Source of the DNA: CAZKNF01 sp964554105
Lineage (GTDB): Bacteria; Bacteroidota; Rhodothermia; Rhodothermales; VXPQ01
Assembly: GCA_964554105.1 (NCBI GenBank)
Contig: CAZKNF010000076.1
Coordinates: 1 to 16,551, forward strand
Direction of reading: 5' to 3'
Length of the DNA stretch: 16,551 bases
Shown: positions 14,269 to 16,551 of the stretch, one piece after another
Layout: every line of letters starts with the position of its first letter
Position numbering within the stretch: the first letter of the stretch is position 1
Program-made: the position numbers and the translations under genes
The notes under the pieces: generated by a model
What the model saw: only the letters and a program-made list of their open reading frames with translations
Database searches by the model: none
What the model was told of the DNA's origin: nothing

Positions 14269-15434
14269 ACTAATTCGGTCACAGCCGCGATGAAACGGTC
14301 GATCTCATCTTCCGTGTTGTAGTAGTGGACCGACGCGCGAATCATTTCCGGGAGTGAGCGTGATCGGGCGTCGAGAAGCGTTGACTGGGGCTCAGAGACC
14401 GATACATTGATCGATCTGGCTCGAAGCAAGCTTTTGAGTTCGGCGGCGTCCGCATTGGCGATGTCGAACGTCACGATCGCGCATTTCGTGCGTCCGGCAT
14501 CGCGTACGGTTGCTCCGGGCACCTTCGACACTCTGGTTCGAAGTTCGTCGGCCAGCGTTGTGACCCGCTGCCGGATTGCCTCGAGACCCCATTGCCGCGC
14601 ATAGTCGACGGCAACGCCCATTCCGATGGCGGCCGCCGCATTCGACTCCCAGAGCTCGAATCTTCGCGCATCATCGCGAAGCCGATAAGAGCTGGGAGAC
14701 GTCCATTCGGCGGCGTGAAGATCCGGAGTGGGCGGCTCGAGTGTTGGGATCAGTCTGGATCTCACATACAGGAAGCCTGTGCCTCTGGGAGCTCGAAGAA
14801 ACTTCCGTCCGGTCGCCGACAGCATGTCACATTTCAGCTTTTCGACATCGAGAGGCATCTGACCTGCCGACTGGCACGCATCCAGAAGGAACGGAACACC
14901 ATGGTTTCGCGCGATCCGGCCTACGTCTTCCGCGGGATTGACGAGCCCACCGTTTGTGGGGACATGGGTGAGCGCGATAAGCCTGGTGCGGTCATTGATC
15001 TTTCGCTCAAGGGCTTCTACATCTACCTGTCCTGAATCGTCGCTTGGAGCCACGTCAATCTCGATGCCGTCTTGCTGCTTTCGGTGGAGAAAACCGATGT
15101 AGTTGCTTGCATACGACGCCTCGGCGGTGAGAATGTGATCGCCCGAGCGAAGAGGCAGACTATAAAACGCCTGGTCCCAGGCACGTGTGGCGCTGTCGAA
15201 GAGCGCTATTTCGTCGCGGGTGCAATGGAGCAGGGAAGCGAGCGCGTCGTACGTGTGCTCGATGGCGCCACGTGCCTCGTCGGCCGCCTCATATCCGCCA
15301 ATGCGGGATTCGAGATGGAGATGGTTCATGCACGCTTCCACCACCTGCTCGGGCATGAGGCTGGCGCCGGCGTTGTTGAAATGCAGGACGTGCCGACATC
15401 CCGGCGTGTCGCGCCGAGCTTTCTGTACATTCAT
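14262..15434 (-). CDS. class V PLP-dependent aminotransferase (cysteine desulfurase-like fold)
   Basis: The 390-residue product is a fold-type I pyridoxal-phosphate enzyme. Motifs are LHFNNAGASLMP near the N-terminus, THVPTNGGLVNP (156-167), the cofactor-binding DACQSAGQMPLDV (D185, Q188) and the Schiff-base lysine K211 in SATGRKFLRAPRGTGFLYV. The spacing suits the aminotransferase class V family, which includes cysteine desulfurases, isopenicillin-N epimerase-like and hercynylcysteine sulfoxide lyase-like enzymes. There is no conspicuous catalytic cysteine loop of the IscS type, so an assignment within the family is not possible from sequence alone. The ATG at 15434 lies 52 bp downstream of the alpha/beta hydrolase gene in the same direction, suggesting a two-gene unit. 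Confidence 0.9.
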   Translation of the reverse strand: MNVQKARRDTPGCRHVLHFNNAGASLMPEQVVEACMNHLHLESRIGGYEAADEARGAIEHTYDALASLLHCTRDEIALFDSATRAWDQAFYSLPLRSGDHILTAEASYASNYIGFLHRKQQDGIEIDVAPSDDSGQVDVEALERKINDRTRLIALTHVPTNGGLVNPAEDVGRIARNHGVPFLLDACQSAGQMPLDVEKLKCDMLSATGRKFLRAPRGTGFLYVRSRLIPTLEPPTPDLHAAEWTSPSSYRLRDDARRFELWESNAAAAIGMGVAVDYARQWGLEAIRQRVTTLADELRTRVSKVPGATVRDAGRTKCAIVTFDIANADAAELKSLLRARSINVSVSEPQSTLLDARSRSLPEMIRASVHYYNTEDEIDRFIAAVTELVA

Positions 15435-15486
15435 GTTTGACGTCGTGAGCAGAATGCTGTCTGCAAGATTTCGCGTGGAACGCGGG

Positions 15487-16512
15487 TCAATCGGAGCAAA
15501 TGTGGTCGTCGACGGCTGGGAAAAGATCGTCGGGACGCTCCCATTGCGGCATCAACCCGGCGTCGACTCTCGCAATCCGGATGAACTCAGGATTTCTGGA
15601 TTTAAGGTCGTCGACGTGATCGAAGTGCTGTATGAGGCCCGTGTCGGATGTGGGTGCCACGACCAATGTTGGTGCCCTTAGCTGGGTGTATGCTCGAAAT
15701 GCGGATCGGCCGTTGGTAAGTCTACCCTGTGAGAGGTGCCGCGGGGCGTGATGGGCGCCGTAAACCAGGGCGGTCTTTCTCGCATAATCAACAAGGTCGG
15801 CGGGTACGCGTCCGTCGAGGAAGACCCGATTCCGGTAAAATTTGCGAAGCATTTCCGCTCTTGTGTGCCGATTGAAAAAAATCTCGAACGCTCCAACGCT
15901 TCCCGCGACCGACACGAGTGCACGCTGCCACGCGGAGATTCCATAATCATTTGAAACGCCCGTTGGGCTAATGAACACGAGGTTGCGCACGAGATAAGGA
16001 TGTGAACGTGCAAGCTCCGCGCAATATTCGCATGCAAGTGAAAGGGCGACGATGTCCGCTCGCTGGTGCACGTGCTCGCTCAAAAACCGGCGAAGCTGGC
16101 GCTGGTACAGCTCCGGAGAGTAGTGTACGGGAGGACGGTCAGACCCTCCGAAGCCGAGCCAATCGAGGGCGAAAACGGGCCGAGTCGTACTGGCGACGAG
16201 ATGCTCGAAGATCGGCTTCATCTCATATGACGAAGCAGCGACGCTAATGCTGTGAAGCAAAACGATCGGCACACCGGATCCCTTGCGTTGATAAAACCGT
16301 GCGTGTCCCTCCATGAACTCCATCGCCGTCGTTTCGGCGTCGATGGCGGCGTCGAGCTGCTGTGGCCCTGCCGACTTGAACTGCCGCAGCGTTCGGAAGA
16401 TCGAGCTCGTGACGAGCGCACCAAGCGCCACGGACCCCGTTACGAGGGCCGTCCTTCGGCCGAGCTCGCGACTTTCTTCGCTTAAGAACTTGGTCTTTAT
16501 CTCATCAGCCAT
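15487..16512 (-). CDS. membrane-anchored alpha/beta hydrolase-fold protein lacking the usual catalytic histidine
   Basis: The 341-residue product has a polar start, one hydrophobic segment at about residues 22-40 (ALVTGSVALGALVTSSIF), then an alpha/beta hydrolase domain. Core motifs are IVLLHSISVAASSYEM (oxyanion region), ALDWLGFGGSDRP, the nucleophile elbow IVALSLACEYC with S158, LVFISPTGVS, and the acid region VVAPTSDTG with D290. The position that normally holds the catalytic histidine (GHxPxxExP) reads GLMPQWERP, with Leu320. The substrate is unknown. The ATG at 16512 is preferred over an in-frame TTG at 16530. It is upstream of the aminotransferase gene, and its own promoter region is cut by the window edge. 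Confidence 0.85.
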   Translation of the reverse strand: MADEIKTKFLSEESRELGRRTALVTGSVALGALVTSSIFRTLRQFKSAGPQQLDAAIDAETTAMEFMEGHARFYQRKGSGVPIVLLHSISVAASSYEMKPIFEHLVASTTRPVFALDWLGFGGSDRPPVHYSPELYQRQLRRFLSEHVHQRADIVALSLACEYCAELARSHPYLVRNLVFISPTGVSNDYGISAWQRALVSVAGSVGAFEIFFNRHTRAEMLRKFYRNRVFLDGRVPADLVDYARKTALVYGAHHAPRHLSQGRLTNGRSAFRAYTQLRAPTLVVAPTSDTGLIQHFDHVDDLKSRNPEFIRIARVDAGLMPQWERPDDLFPAVDDHICSD

Positions 16513-16551
16513 CGATGCATGATCCCGCAAGAAGGGCGGTATTTATTTCGA

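Noticed and set aside
1..16551. CRISPR array, prophage, insertion sequence, toxin-antitoxin or defence island
   Set aside because: No direct-repeat array, transposase, integrase, nuclease-methylase pair or terminal inverted repeats were seen; nearly all of the window is explained by conserved housekeeping and envelope genes.

Overview
The window looks like a chromosomal housekeeping segment from a moderately GC-rich member of the Bacteroidota/Rhodothermota group, most likely Rhodothermales-like. The clues are a subtilase carrying a C-terminal type IX secretion (T9SS) sorting domain, a small Omp85/BamA-type outer-membrane protein (so a Gram-negative envelope), and a NIF3 - zinc-ribbon protein - rnpB run. 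The lineage is inferred from gene content, not measured. No phage genes, transposases, integrases, CRISPR array, tRNA or rRNA are visible.

Layout. Positions 1-1740 hold the groES-groEL chaperonin operon on the minus strand. groEL runs off the left edge. Upstream lie a strong Shine-Dalgarno, a CIRCE (HrcA) operator and a candidate promoter. Positions 1739-2892 hold two plus-strand inner-membrane protein genes (a DUF2085-type protein and an unrecognised polytopic protein). Positions 2996-7698 form a minus-strand block: in transcription order a small secreted protein, mutY, a T9SS-exported S8 protease, and a single-pass membrane protein with an Arg/Pro-rich tail. Positions 7731-11352 form a plus-strand block: BamA/TamA-like protein, rsmE, a NUDIX hydrolase of ADP-ribose pyrophosphatase type, and secG. 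Positions 11450-13666 are minus strand: a NIF3-family protein, a coiled-coil protein of the C4 zinc-ribbon family that has lost most of its zinc ligands, and the RNase P RNA gene starting just after that protein's stop codon. Positions 13801-16512 hold an RpiB-like sugar-phosphate isomerase (plus), converging on a class V aminotransferase that follows an alpha/beta hydrolase (both minus).

Functional reading. Most genes serve protein folding, envelope biogenesis and export (GroESL, BamA-like, SecG, T9SS substrate), RNA maturation and modification (RNase P, RsmE) or DNA repair and metabolite clean-up (MutY, NUDIX). I found no convincing new multi-gene system. The best leads are three proteins whose family-defining residues are changed: the zinc-ribbon protein, the RpiB homologue and the alpha/beta hydrolase. 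Next are a hairpin spanning both stop codons of a convergent gene pair, and the tight packing of rnpB against its upstream gene. No gene-free stretch exceeds 300 bases. The longest, 12631-12844, shows no convincing gene; it has an isolated TTGACA on the minus strand (12663-12668) without a good -10 partner.
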